DNA of 64,000 bases. Source: Bacteroides intestinalis. GTDB taxonomy: Bacteria > Bacteroidota > Bacteroidia > Bacteroidales > Bacteroidaceae. The stretch's first letter is position 1; the number at the start of each line of letters is the position of its first letter. The stretch covers positions 62,001 through 126,000 of the forward strand of contig NZ_QRZF01000005.1 in the NCBI RefSeq assembly GCF_003464595.1, written 5' to 3'. The notes beneath the pieces are model-generated. The model was not told where the DNA came from. It saw only the letters and a list, made by a program, of their open reading frames with translations, and made no database searches. Positions 17,494 to 26,141 of this stretch are shown here, in pieces. A program made the translations under genes and the position numbers.

Positions 17494-17567
17494 GGACTTG
17501 TAGCTCAGTTGGTTAGAGCAACAGACTCATAATCTGGAGGTCCCTGGTTCAAGCCCAGGCTGGTCCA
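17494..17567 (+). tRNA. tRNA with CAT anticodon (elongator Met, or Ile2)
   Basis: A 74-base cloverleaf: acceptor arm GGACTTG/CTGGTCC with one T-T mismatch, D arm GCTCAGTTGGTTAGAGC, anticodon loop CTCATAA with anticodon CAT, five-base variable loop, and T arm CCTGGTTCAAGCCCAGG. Discriminator base is A and no CCA is encoded. CAT can read Met, or Ile (AUA) after lysidine modification by TilS; the sequence alone does not settle which. Elongator Met is my first guess because the D arm and anticodon loop resemble that class, but the T arm is Ile2-like. A strong promoter precedes it and a perfect terminator follows. Confidence 0.92.
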
Positions 17568-17571
17568 CACT

Positions 17572-17616
17572 AAGAATAAGGTTGCAACTTCTACTAATTG
17601 CAACCTTATTCTTTTT
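17572..17616 (+). terminator. Rho-independent terminator after the tRNA gene
   Basis: A perfect 16-bp stem (AAGAATAAGGTTGCAA with its exact complement at 17598-17613), a 10-base loop, and a T run. It starts four bases after the tRNA discriminator base. Confidence 0.9.
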
Positions 17617-17685
17617 ATAAGTTTAAAGTGTTACAAACGCTTTTGCATAAAAGACTTTCCTTTCCGCACTAATTTCAACAAGCAA

Positions 17686-20600
17686 ATGAGAGCTTTATTG
17701 ATATTGATCTTATCTGGTACGATTCTACTTGGATGCAGTAAGCAGAAGCAATATAATACAAACAATCTGTCTGATGCGCTCTATGGTTTTGAACACATTC
17801 AAGATAGTGCCCGCACCAAAGTATGGTGGTTTCATGGAGAAACCGAAACAACCAAGGAGGGAATAACAGCTGACCTCGAAGCATTCAAAAAAGCGGGAGT
17901 GGGAGGCGTTGTGTACTACGATCAATCACATGGAAAAGCCGAAAATGCACTGCCCGGTTTTTCGGAAAAGTGGTGGGAAATGCTGAGGTTCTCAGCCGAA
18001 GAAGCTCAAAGATTAGGACTAACCTTCGAAATACATATTTCTAATGGGTTTGTAGCCGGTGGTCCGTGGATTACCAATGAAACAGGCATGAAAAGACTTG
18101 CTGCAAGCGAGCTTCTCATTGAAGGCGGACACCTCTTCGAAGGCAAACTTGAGGCGCCTGTCAACCAATATAACTTCTGCAAAGATGTGGCAGTATTAGC
18201 CTTCCCGGTAAATGAAGAAACCGGCACTTCCCGAACCGAAAAGATAAAAATATCATCTAACCTAACTGGGATCGACCTTAACAACATATTTGCTGCAAAA
18301 CCTAAATCTCTAACCCAAATACCTGCCACCAAAGATGGAAGCGTATATATCAATATGGAATTTCCGGACGATTTTACAGCAAGAAGCATTAGCTACGAAG
18401 TACGTCCGCAAGGAAAAGCAACGACCAGTGCAACCAATATTCCCGGCCCTCCCGCCGAAACATTCGTAGGTACCGGTTATCGTATTCTTCCGGACCTGGG
18501 GCAACTGGAAGTATCCGAAGATGGCATAAACTACAAAACGGTTTGTAACTTAAAACCGATCTATCGTGCCCATGAAAGCTGGCGACAGAAAACAATCTCA
18601 TTCAATGCAGTAAAAGGAAAATATTACAGGCTCAACCTTCACAGCTGGTGGGATGATGAAATGCGTAATCCCGACTTACAGATTGGAGCAGTAGTATTAA
18701 GCTCATCTGCCAGACTTGATCAATGGGAAGAAAAGGCCGGACTCTATGCCGAATACATCGAATGCAATAAGACTCCCGATTACTCAGCATCAGAAGTCAT
18801 TAACTCCCAGCAAATAATCAATCTCACTGACAAAATGGATGCAAATGGCATCTTACGTTGGGATGCCCCCGACGGCAAATGGATGGTCATGCGCTTTGCA
18901 TACGTACCGACAGGAGCTTCCATCAAACACGGAAGAAAAAACCTGATGGGAAGAGAATGCGATAAATTGTCTGCAACAGCAGTAAAACTGCAATGGGATA
19001 ATTATGTAGCAAAAATTATAGATTCACTTAAGTGCACGAATAGCGGACACCTTTCAGGAATAGCAATGGACAGCCATGAAGCCGGTGCACAAAACTGGAC
19101 TGATGATTTCATCGAACAATTTAAGCAACGGCAGGGATATGATCCTATGATTTACCTTCCTGCCATGATGGGATACATCGTTGATGGTGTGAAAGAGTCT
19201 GACAGTTTCCTCTTCGACGTAAGACGTAATATAGCCGACATGATATCGGACAATTACTATGGAACAATCGAAAAACTATGTAACAAAAACGGGCTCATAT
19301 TCACCGCACAAGCCATTGGTAATGCTTTGTGTATAGCAGGAGACCCTATTCAGGCCAAGAGTAAAGTGAGTAAGCCACAGGGAGAGTTCTGGGGAATACA
19401 CCCTGATGGCAATTATGATATTAAAGAGAGTTCTTCGGCTGCCCACCTTTACGGAAAGAAAATAGCCTCGGCAGAAGCATACACCGACGTCAAGTATAGT
19501 GCATCACTTGCCTATCTGAAATCTCTTGCCGACTATGCTTATGCCTTCGGCATCAACGAGTTTGTGATATGTGCATCTGCCTATCAGCCATGGCTGGATA
19601 AAATTCCCGGAAGTACCGGAGGAGGGAGACACTACGCCATTAACCGAAATAATACATGGTGGAAGTACAGCAGTCCTTTCTGGGACTTCCAGGCAAGAAA
19701 CGCATATATCATGAGACAGGGCAAGTCTGCTATAGACTTATGTGTTTATCTTGGAGAAAACGCACCTGTGAAAATATTGACTTACAGACTTCCTGATATC
19801 CCGGGCGGATTTGACTTTGACGCTTTTACTACTCATGCCCTGCTCACGAGAATGAATGTGAGCGACGAAAAAATAACATTGCCCGACGGGATTAGTTATA
19901 AAATGATGATACTGCCAAGAAATGGTGACATCACCTTAAATGCATTGCAGAAAATCCACTCGTTGGTGAAAGGTGGAGCAAAGATTTATGGTTCCAGACC
20001 GGCACATTCCAATTCAGGAAAAGATATAGAAAAAGATACTGAGTATCAAAAACTGACAGATGAACTTTGGGGCGAAAATCCGGAAACATCGGGAAGTAAG
20101 CAGTTTGGGAAAGGGCATGTATATTGGGGGATGCCTTTGGCTGAAGCTATAGACCATGCTCACATTGTTCCTGACGTCAGAATGGAAAAAGGAAATACAA
20201 AAGAAGCTATGATTTATTTTGCCCATCGCCAACTGGCGGATGCCCATATCTATTTCATAGACAATCATAAAGAGGAAGCAGAAGATAACATTTTCACCTT
20301 TGCAGCGAAAGGAAAATATGCCCAATTATGGAACACAGTCACGGGAGAACGCTTTTCTCTTCCTGTTTTACAGACAAGTGACAAGACTACTTCTGTTAAA
20401 CTCTATCTATATCCCCGTGAATCCTATTTTATCATACTCACTGATAGAGAAGAGCAACTGCCTGCTATATCATGGTTTAATCCGAAAGATGAAGTTCAAA
20501 CTGTTGAAGGAGATTGGCTGGTATACTTTGACGAGAAATTGGGTGGACCAGGGTATACTAAATTTGAAACACTGGAAGACTGGACTACCAATGCCGACCC

Positions 20601-20961
20601 ACGCATCAAATATTACTCAGGTACCGCTGTGTACAGAAAAAAGGTGACTATCGACGTTGCTAATGACAGAATTTACTTACAGCTCGGTAATCCGGGTTTT
20701 GTGGCACATGTATTTATCAATTCACAGGATGCCGGGATTGCATGGTGTTCACCCTGGAATATTGAAATTACGAAGTATTTAATTGACGGAGAAAACGATA
20801 TCGAAATCCATGTAGCCAATTCACTTATGAACCGCATGATATATGATGCTTCACTAAAAGAAAATGAACGCATCACATACGCTTATCCCATGATTGCAAG
20901 CCCTGATGACAAACTGGAACCGTCGGGCTTGAAACAAGTAGAACTGATACGTAAAAGATAA
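17686..20961 (+). CDS. GH106-like alpha-L-rhamnosidase lipoprotein
   Basis: 1091 residues with a lipoprotein signal (MRALLILILSGTILLGC, Cys 17), so probably envelope-attached. After a short linker, KVWWFHGETETTKEGITADL and KKAGVGGVVYYDQSH match the start of the GH106 barrel (PF17132), and GLTFEIHISNGFVAGGPWIT follows. The length of about 1100 residues fits GH106 enzymes, which remove alpha-L-rhamnose by inversion. The C-terminal ~150 residues (KYYSGTAVYRKKVTID ... VHVANSLMNRMIYDASL) form a galactose-binding-like sandwich seen in this family. It stands alone on the plus strand but flanks the sulfatase/GH88 PUL and probably acts on the same rhamnose-containing glycan; this is inference. Confidence 0.8.
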   Translation: MRALLILILSGTILLGCSKQKQYNTNNLSDALYGFEHIQDSARTKVWWFHGETETTKEGITADLEAFKKAGVGGVVYYDQSHGKAENALPGFSEKWWEMLRFSAEEAQRLGLTFEIHISNGFVAGGPWITNETGMKRLAASELLIEGGHLFEGKLEAPVNQYNFCKDVAVLAFPVNEETGTSRTEKIKISSNLTGIDLNNIFAAKPKSLTQIPATKDGSVYINMEFPDDFTARSISYEVRPQGKATTSATNIPGPPAETFVGTGYRILPDLGQLEVSEDGINYKTVCNLKPIYRAHESWRQKTISFNAVKGKYYRLNLHSWWDDEMRNPDLQIGAVVLSSSARLDQWEEKAGLYAEYIECNKTPDYSASEVINSQQIINLTDKMDANGILRWDAPDGKWMVMRFAYVPTGASIKHGRKNLMGRECDKLSATAVKLQWDNYVAKIIDSLKCTNSGHLSGIAMDSHEAGAQNWTDDFIEQFKQRQGYDPMIYLPAMMGYIVDGVKESDSFLFDVRRNIADMISDNYYGTIEKLCNKNGLIFTAQAIGNALCIAGDPIQAKSKVSKPQGEFWGIHPDGNYDIKESSSAAHLYGKKIASAEAYTDVKYSASLAYLKSLADYAYAFGINEFVICASAYQPWLDKIPGSTGGGRHYAINRNNTWWKYSSPFWDFQARNAYIMRQGKSAIDLCVYLGENAPVKILTYRLPDIPGGFDFDAFTTHALLTRMNVSDEKITLPDGISYKMMILPRNGDITLNALQKIHSLVKGGAKIYGSRPAHSNSGKDIEKDTEYQKLTDELWGENPETSGSKQFGKGHVYWGMPLAEAIDHAHIVPDVRMEKGNTKEAMIYFAHRQLADAHIYFIDNHKEEAEDNIFTFAAKGKYAQLWNTVTGERFSLPVLQTSDKTTSVKLYLYPRESYFIILTDREEQLPAISWFNPKDEVQTVEGDWLVYFDEKLGGPGYTKFETLEDWTTNADPRIKYYSGTAVYRKKVTIDVANDRIYLQLGNPGFVAHVFINSQDAGIAWCSPWNIEITKYLIDGENDIEIHVANSLMNRMIYDASLKENERITYAYPMIASPDDKLEPSGLKQVELIRKR

Positions 20962-20995
20962 ATGTAGATTGTACGATACAACATTTATAATGATA

Positions 20996-21030
20996 TAAAA
21001 AGGGCACCCAATTTTATTAGGTGCCTTTTA
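20996..21030. terminator. Terminator hairpin between convergent genes
   Basis: AAAAGGGCACC pairs with GGTGCCTTTT (one bulged G) across a 9-base loop. The A and T flanks allow it to work on both strands, ending the GH106 gene and the convergent small membrane protein gene. Confidence 0.75.
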
Positions 21031-21053
21031 TACCTATTGAAAATAAGAAACTG

Positions 21054-21410
21054 TTATTCCAAATACAATGGCTCCACCTCCGTCACATTATCATGGAACC
21101 ACTCATCCAATTTTGCCTCTACTTTATCTTTAATCTGGGGAGTGATATATTTCTTTACCTTCTTATAAGCATAGACAGCAGCAAAACCTTTACCTACCAT
21201 AAAGAGTTGTCCCAGAACATCCTCTATACTGGTAGGGAAGACGATGGCTACCAAAGCAAGCATTATATTGGTGCGCTCACTATCGGGAGTCGTATCGGCT
21301 GTCATTACATAATAAGCTGTAAGCACAGGACGACCTGTAGCACGACCTGCTTTCTTTATATACTCTTCTACTTTTGTACGGATATCATCCATGGATAAAT
21401 TTACTTTCAT
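21054..21410 (-). CDS. YkvA/DUF1232-like small membrane protein
   Basis: 118 residues. The central part (VLTAYYVMTADTTPDSERTN, then LALVAIVFPTSIEDVLGQLF) resembles the DUF1232 (YkvA) motif in which a short helix pair is followed by a hydrophobic segment with a conserved P and D. There are one or two hydrophobic segments at about 48-65 and 66-82 and a charged C-terminal tail. Function is unknown. It is monocistronic, convergent with the GH106 gene, and separated from the PUL by about 95 bp. The family call is tentative. Confidence 0.6.
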   Translation of the reverse strand: MKVNLSMDDIRTKVEEYIKKAGRATGRPVLTAYYVMTADTTPDSERTNIMLALVAIVFPTSIEDVLGQLFMVGKGFAAVYAYKKVKKYITPQIKDKVEAKLDEWFHDNVTEVEPLYLE

Positions 21411-21504
21411 AGCTCTTCTGTTTTTTATTTATCTATTAGACGCAGAAAGAGAGTCACAGGTTGCAAAAAAACATATCTTTTTTCATTAACGATACCCTAA
21501 AAGT

Positions 21505-22908
21505 CTATTTTTTAACTTTTAAAGCCTGGTATAGCTGCATTACTTCCTGTAATTCTTTCACCTTTTCAGGATATTCCAGATGGAGATTATTAGTTTCTCC
21601 AATATCCCGTTTTAAATTAAACAACTCAGGCACATCACCTTCCTTAAACTTACTATTTCCCGTTTTAGGCAAATAAACCCAATCTCCTTTACGTATTCCA
21701 TGCACCTCACCACCTTTTACATAGACATACTCATCACGCAACCGCAAAGAAGGATTTTCCAAGAATGATGATATATCCACTCCATCAATCTTCTGCCTGA
21801 ACGACCTGCAACCGGCATAATGCATTATTGTTGGGAATAGGTCAATACTGGCAATTATCGCATCACTGGTTATTCCTGCCGGGATAGTACCCTTCCAACG
21901 CAGAATACAAGGTACACGTACCCCGCCTTCATAATACGAGAATTTACCGCCACGTAACGGATCGGCAGAACCGCTATCTTCTTTATAACCTAACCACGGT
22001 CCATTATCAGATGCAAAAATAACCAACGTATTTTCCGCCAATCCTTGTTGATCCAGATAGTTGAGAAAGCGTCCGACATTCCAGTCTATTTCTTCCACAA
22101 CATCTCCATAAAGCCCACGTTTACTCTTGCCTCTGAACTGCTCGGATGCGAATAAAGGAATATGGGGCATCGAAGGAGTAATGTAAACAAAGAAAGGTTT
22201 CTCTTTATTCTGCCCTACAAACTCAATCGCTTTATCAAAATAACGACGGGTAGTAGTAGACTGATCACAAGGATATTCTATGATTTCATCGCCTTCAAAC
22301 AAAGGAGATACACTATTGAGTTTCTTTTTTATCGTCGCTCTGTTGGGAGCATTTCTCACAAAGTCCTGGTCCGCTTTAGCTTCAGACAGAGTATACCCAT
22401 CTCTAAACACAGCATTAGAAGCAAATTTTTGAGAAGGACCGATATACATATCGTTACTATAAGGAATACCGAAGTATTTATCAAACCCCTGATCTGTGGG
22501 CAGATGACCTTTCAAGTCACCCAGATGCCATTTACCGAAACAACCTGTTGCATAACCTTGTTCTTTCAATGCTTCTGCCAAGGTAATCTCTTCGGAAGGC
22601 ATACCTTCGGATTCCGGAAAGAATACTCCTTTCACTCCATTCCGGGTATTCAGCCGTCCCGTTAAAAGGCCCGCACGTGAGGCACTGGAGACAGAAGCAG
22701 ATACATAGAAGTCTGTCAGTTTTAGCCCTTCCCTTGCCATCCCGTCTATTGCCGGGGTTTGTATCAACGGCGATCCGTAGCAACCAAGGTCCTGATATCC
22801 CTGATCATCGGTAAAGATGATAACAATATTAGGCTTGTGCTGAGCTTGCATAAGCCCGGCACAAGTCAACATAGGGAGAAAAACCAAAGCCCTACTCCGA
22901 AATAACAT
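21505..22908 (-). CDS. Type I sulfatase (S1 family), Ser-type
   Basis: 467-residue secreted arylsulfatase-fold enzyme that hydrolyses sulfate esters from glycans. MLFRSRALVFLPMLTCAGLM is a signal peptide. Metal-binding Asp 34-35 occur in NIVIIFTDDQGYQDLGCYGS. SVSSASRAGLLTGR holds the S-x-A-x-R form of the sulfatase signature (Ser 74 is the residue converted to formylglycine by an anaerobic maturase). GCFGKWHLGD and FASDNGPWLG are further active-site motifs. The open frame extends 13 codons upstream, but the ATG at 22908 is chosen because it starts the signal peptide; it overlaps the GH43 gene by 17 bp. It is last in the minus-strand PUL. The S1 subfamily cannot be assigned by eye. Confidence 0.9.
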   Translation of the reverse strand: MLFRSRALVFLPMLTCAGLMQAQHKPNIVIIFTDDQGYQDLGCYGSPLIQTPAIDGMAREGLKLTDFYVSASVSSASRAGLLTGRLNTRNGVKGVFFPESEGMPSEEITLAEALKEQGYATGCFGKWHLGDLKGHLPTDQGFDKYFGIPYSNDMYIGPSQKFASNAVFRDGYTLSEAKADQDFVRNAPNRATIKKKLNSVSPLFEGDEIIEYPCDQSTTTRRYFDKAIEFVGQNKEKPFFVYITPSMPHIPLFASEQFRGKSKRGLYGDVVEEIDWNVGRFLNYLDQQGLAENTLVIFASDNGPWLGYKEDSGSADPLRGGKFSYYEGGVRVPCILRWKGTIPAGITSDAIIASIDLFPTIMHYAGCRSFRQKIDGVDISSFLENPSLRLRDEYVYVKGGEVHGIRKGDWVYLPKTGNSKFKEGDVPELFNLKRDIGETNNLHLEYPEKVKELQEVMQLYQALKVKK

Positions 22909-24697
22909 TACCTTCCGTAATTCCACTATCATTATAGGTATCCACACGATAATAATACTTCACGCCTTTAGTGAGAATATGCAGCAAAAGCTCAGTGGTT
23001 TCATTTCCCTTCACCTGAATACATTGGTTCAGAAAATCGGGCTGATAACCAAAGCGGACCAAATAACCGTCGGTACCGGATACTTTATTCCAGGCAAGCG
23101 AGGCGTATCTTTCATCTTCCTGGTTTCTTTTCACAGAAAGTTCTTTCACCTGTCCGGGCTTATCCGAATAACCGGAACCGAATACCCGCAAATCCAACAG
23201 TGCAAATTTACCTTCTTTGGGAGTATGCACATTCTCCACTTTCATATAAGAAGCTTCTACAGGTCCGGAGAGTTCCAGATATTCATGAGGAACCGCTGTT
23301 TTGTTTCCGGACTTATCAGCAAGCAGCTTCCAGGTATGCCCATCGTTCGAAGTATACAGTTTATAGGCATGATAGTCTGTCTCTTTGGGAGCCTCCGGAT
23401 TTATATCCTGTTCGGCAAAGTTGATCTGAACAGAGTTTATCTGTACTTTCTTACCAAAGTTCATTACGAAATGCTCACCTGCATTACCGCTTTCTGCCGA
23501 CCACCACGTCCTGACATTCTCATCTGCTGCTTTCTCCGGTTCAAAGCCCGGAAGCGAAGAAGAAGCCACACAAGCTTTATTGAAAGACTGAAGCATCCAA
23601 CCGAAAGCAGAGATATCCTGCGGCTCAAACTTCTTCTGAGGCAATAGCATCGGATAATCACCCAATACGGTATGAGTTCTCATCCGCCCTTTCGCATCAA
23701 ATGATACCGGGAACAATCCGATTCTTCTCTCAAATTCATCGTGGTTACCAATCCACATGGAAGTTGCCTGCCACCAATTACCATACTTATCTTTGAATAC
23801 ACAACTATGGCCTGCCCCACCAATAAAACCACCTACCTTCAACGAAACAGGATTGTAAGGCTGTTCAACAAAACCTCCATTCGCACTGTCACTCTCCATA
23901 ACGATATCGCAATACCAGTTACAAATGGTTCCCGGTGTGGCATATTGCAGGTAATACTTATCATTGTTCTTCACAATCCAGGCACCCTCAGGGCAAGGTA
24001 TCTTCTCGAACTTACCCATCCAGGCAGAAGCGTCGATTTCATCATACAGTTCTCTGCGCCCGAAGTGATAACCGGAAGTGCACTCTTTAACGTCCGTGAT
24101 ATATTCACGGAGCACCTTCTTCGTACCTTCTATTTCCTCAAAAGTCTCGGGATTCACTTCAAAGAAAGTGGTAGATTGTTCTGCACCCAGCCCATAATAG
24201 AAATAAAAACGCCCGTCATCAATGAACAGACAAGGATCGGCCATACGCCGTACCTCACCGCATTTTTCCCATTTTCCATTTTCCGGGTCAGCAGAGCGAA
24301 TCACGTCTACTTTCTTCTTGGAACGGTCGCGGGTAAAGTTTATAAAATAGACATAATTATCATCCGCAGCTACAGCAGGTGCCACATAATGGTCAATATC
24401 AAGGGCAGATGCATGTATCTCCGGGTTAAAATAGACATCCTTCCATGTTATCAAGTCGTCGGATACACGATAACCGCCGATATCCATTGTAGTAAAGAGA
24501 TAATATTTGTCTTTGAACAATACGATTACCGGATCGGCAGCCGTACGGGCTTTCTTCTCTCTCTTCTGGAAACATCCCCAGCCGTACTCCAGATTCATCG
24601 GATTACAAAACGTAGTCTGCTGTTCCGTTACCTGTTTGTTCTCCGCACAGGAGAAGAGAAAAAAAGACACCAATAAAAGGGATAATTTATTCTTCAT
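22892..24697 (-). CDS. GH43-family lipoprotein with CBM32-like and FN3 domains
   Basis: 601 residues; lipoprotein signal MKNKLSLLLVSFFLFSC (Cys 17). Residues 30-360 are a five-bladed propeller with the GH43 triad: Asp 55 (ARTAADPVIVL), Asp 154 (RRMADPCLFIDDGRFYFYYG) and Glu 237 (CPEGAWIVKN). A discoidin/CBM32-type sandwich follows at about 368-505 (KAADENVRTWWSAES ... LLDLRVFGSG) and an FN3 domain at about 512-600. GH43 enzymes remove arabinofuranose, xylose or galactose. Here it sits between two sulfatase genes, which suggests action on a branched sulfated glycan. The substrate within GH43 is not predictable by eye. Confidence 0.85.
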   Translation of the reverse strand: MKNKLSLLLVSFFLFSCAENKQVTEQQTTFCNPMNLEYGWGCFQKREKKARTAADPVIVLFKDKYYLFTTMDIGGYRVSDDLITWKDVYFNPEIHASALDIDHYVAPAVAADDNYVYFINFTRDRSKKKVDVIRSADPENGKWEKCGEVRRMADPCLFIDDGRFYFYYGLGAEQSTTFFEVNPETFEEIEGTKKVLREYITDVKECTSGYHFGRRELYDEIDASAWMGKFEKIPCPEGAWIVKNNDKYYLQYATPGTICNWYCDIVMESDSANGGFVEQPYNPVSLKVGGFIGGAGHSCVFKDKYGNWWQATSMWIGNHDEFERRIGLFPVSFDAKGRMRTHTVLGDYPMLLPQKKFEPQDISAFGWMLQSFNKACVASSSLPGFEPEKAADENVRTWWSAESGNAGEHFVMNFGKKVQINSVQINFAEQDINPEAPKETDYHAYKLYTSNDGHTWKLLADKSGNKTAVPHEYLELSGPVEASYMKVENVHTPKEGKFALLDLRVFGSGYSDKPGQVKELSVKRNQEDERYASLAWNKVSGTDGYLVRFGYQPDFLNQCIQVKGNETTELLLHILTKGVKYYYRVDTYNDSGITEGNVISE

Positions 24698-24727
24698 GCC
24701 AATACTAAGGTTAATAGAACTTCCGGC

Positions 24728-26116
24728 TTATTTCTCTGCCGGAGCCTGTTCTGTTATTTTTTTAATTTCCTTCATCAATAAACCGTGTAAGCGTTCCTTC
24801 TCCGCTACATAAGCCGGATCATCAACCTTATCGGCCATTTCGCCAGGATCAGTCAGGATATCCATCAAAGACGCTTCCTTATCTCCACGCGTAAAGGCTG
24901 TATACTTATAACGTCCGTCATTAATCTGATAGCCTGAACTAGACTCTACGATAATATATTCACGGTCAATCTTATCCGTTTGCCCCGTCAGAACCGGTTT
25001 CAGTGACTTACCGGACAAGTTCTCCGGTACGGGAATTCCTGCCAGGTCGCATAGCGTAGGTACCAGATCAATTCCACTAGTCAGGCTTTTTGAGTCTACA
25101 ACTCCTTTCTTCACTCCCGGACCGGAAATAATAAGCGGTGTACGGGTAGCTTCTTCAAACAAACGGCTTTTAAAAACAAGACCGTGAGACTGTCCCATCT
25201 CTCCATGATCTGAAGTAAAGACGACGATCGTATGATCTGCCAGACCGGAGTTTTCCAACGCAGTCAGGATACGCCCGATCTGTTGTTCCACATCTTCTAC
25301 AAGCCGGCAGTACATCCAGCGATAAAAGTCCCACTGCCCTTCTGTCCAGTCACGGGAGCCGGAACCGATTTCCTTCATTTCGGCATATGTCCCGTTAGGT
25401 CCCACATTGGCAGGTACGGGAGGTATCTGTGCACGAAATTCTTCATCACTTAGTGTTTTACGCAAATCTATATACTTCTGCGTAGCAGCTATCTGATGAG
25501 GACGCAGCTCATCGGGAAATCTCGGATCAAAACCTGCCCCGTAACAAATATCATGAGGATTCATGAAAGAGAGATATAGGAAAAAAGGTTCATCCTGAGC
25601 CGGATTATAACCAGCAAAAAAGTTCTCGGCAAAATCAGCAGGCCCCTCGTAATAATCCGTACCATTCTGGGTAAAACCATACTCCTCCATGTGAGTCTTT
25701 CCACAATAAAAGCCCGGGTAACCGGAATAGGTTGTCTGATAGCCGGCATTACGGAAAAGATTCCCAACTGAATTTTCACGGGCAACAGGCAAGACTCTTA
25801 AAGTATCCGGCTTGGTGGAGTTATTTGTATAACCTATTTCACCGGCATAACGCCCCGTTGCCATTGCAAAACGTGACGGCATAGATACAGGATTTGCACA
25901 ATAATTATGCTCAAACCTGACACCATTCTCTGCCAGACGGTCCAGTGAAGGGGTATTGACATAGCGATTGCCTGCGCAACTCAGCATATCATATCTCTGC
26001 TGGTCGGTCATGATGAAAAGGACATTCAATTTCTTTTCTTCAGCTTTCTGCACACAAGAGGAAGCAAACAATGAAATGCCACATCCATACAACACGACAC
26101 TTGCTAATTTCTTCAT
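24728..26116 (-). CDS. Type I sulfatase lipoprotein (S1 family), Ser-type
   Basis: 462 residues; signal with lipobox FASSC (Cys 21). LNVLFIMTDQQRYDMLSCAG holds the first metal ligands, NPVSMPSRFAMATGR the S-x-P-S-R signature (Ser 78 becomes formylglycine), and VVFTSDHGEMGQSHGL the later metal-binding Asp-His. LFEEATRTPLIISGPG is typical of the IdsA/choline-sulfatase-like branch of S1. It removes sulfate from a glycan at the surface or in the periplasm. The frame opens at a TTG (26122), but the ATG two codons later is preferred. It lies 30 bp before the GH43 gene and 25 bp after GH88-DUF2264, clearly in one operon. Confidence 0.9.
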   Translation of the reverse strand: MKKLASVVLYGCGISLFASSCVQKAEEKKLNVLFIMTDQQRYDMLSCAGNRYVNTPSLDRLAENGVRFEHNYCANPVSMPSRFAMATGRYAGEIGYTNNSTKPDTLRVLPVARENSVGNLFRNAGYQTTYSGYPGFYCGKTHMEEYGFTQNGTDYYEGPADFAENFFAGYNPAQDEPFFLYLSFMNPHDICYGAGFDPRFPDELRPHQIAATQKYIDLRKTLSDEEFRAQIPPVPANVGPNGTYAEMKEIGSGSRDWTEGQWDFYRWMYCRLVEDVEQQIGRILTALENSGLADHTIVVFTSDHGEMGQSHGLVFKSRLFEEATRTPLIISGPGVKKGVVDSKSLTSGIDLVPTLCDLAGIPVPENLSGKSLKPVLTGQTDKIDREYIIVESSSGYQINDGRYKYTAFTRGDKEASLMDILTDPGEMADKVDDPAYVAEKERLHGLLMKEIKKITEQAPAEK

Positions 26117-26141
26117 AAGCAATTTTTCTTAGAATTCATCC

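Noticed and set aside
17494..17620. Integration of a mobile element at the tRNA gene
   Set aside because: No integrase is nearby, and no direct repeat of the tRNA 3' end was seen within the following region.
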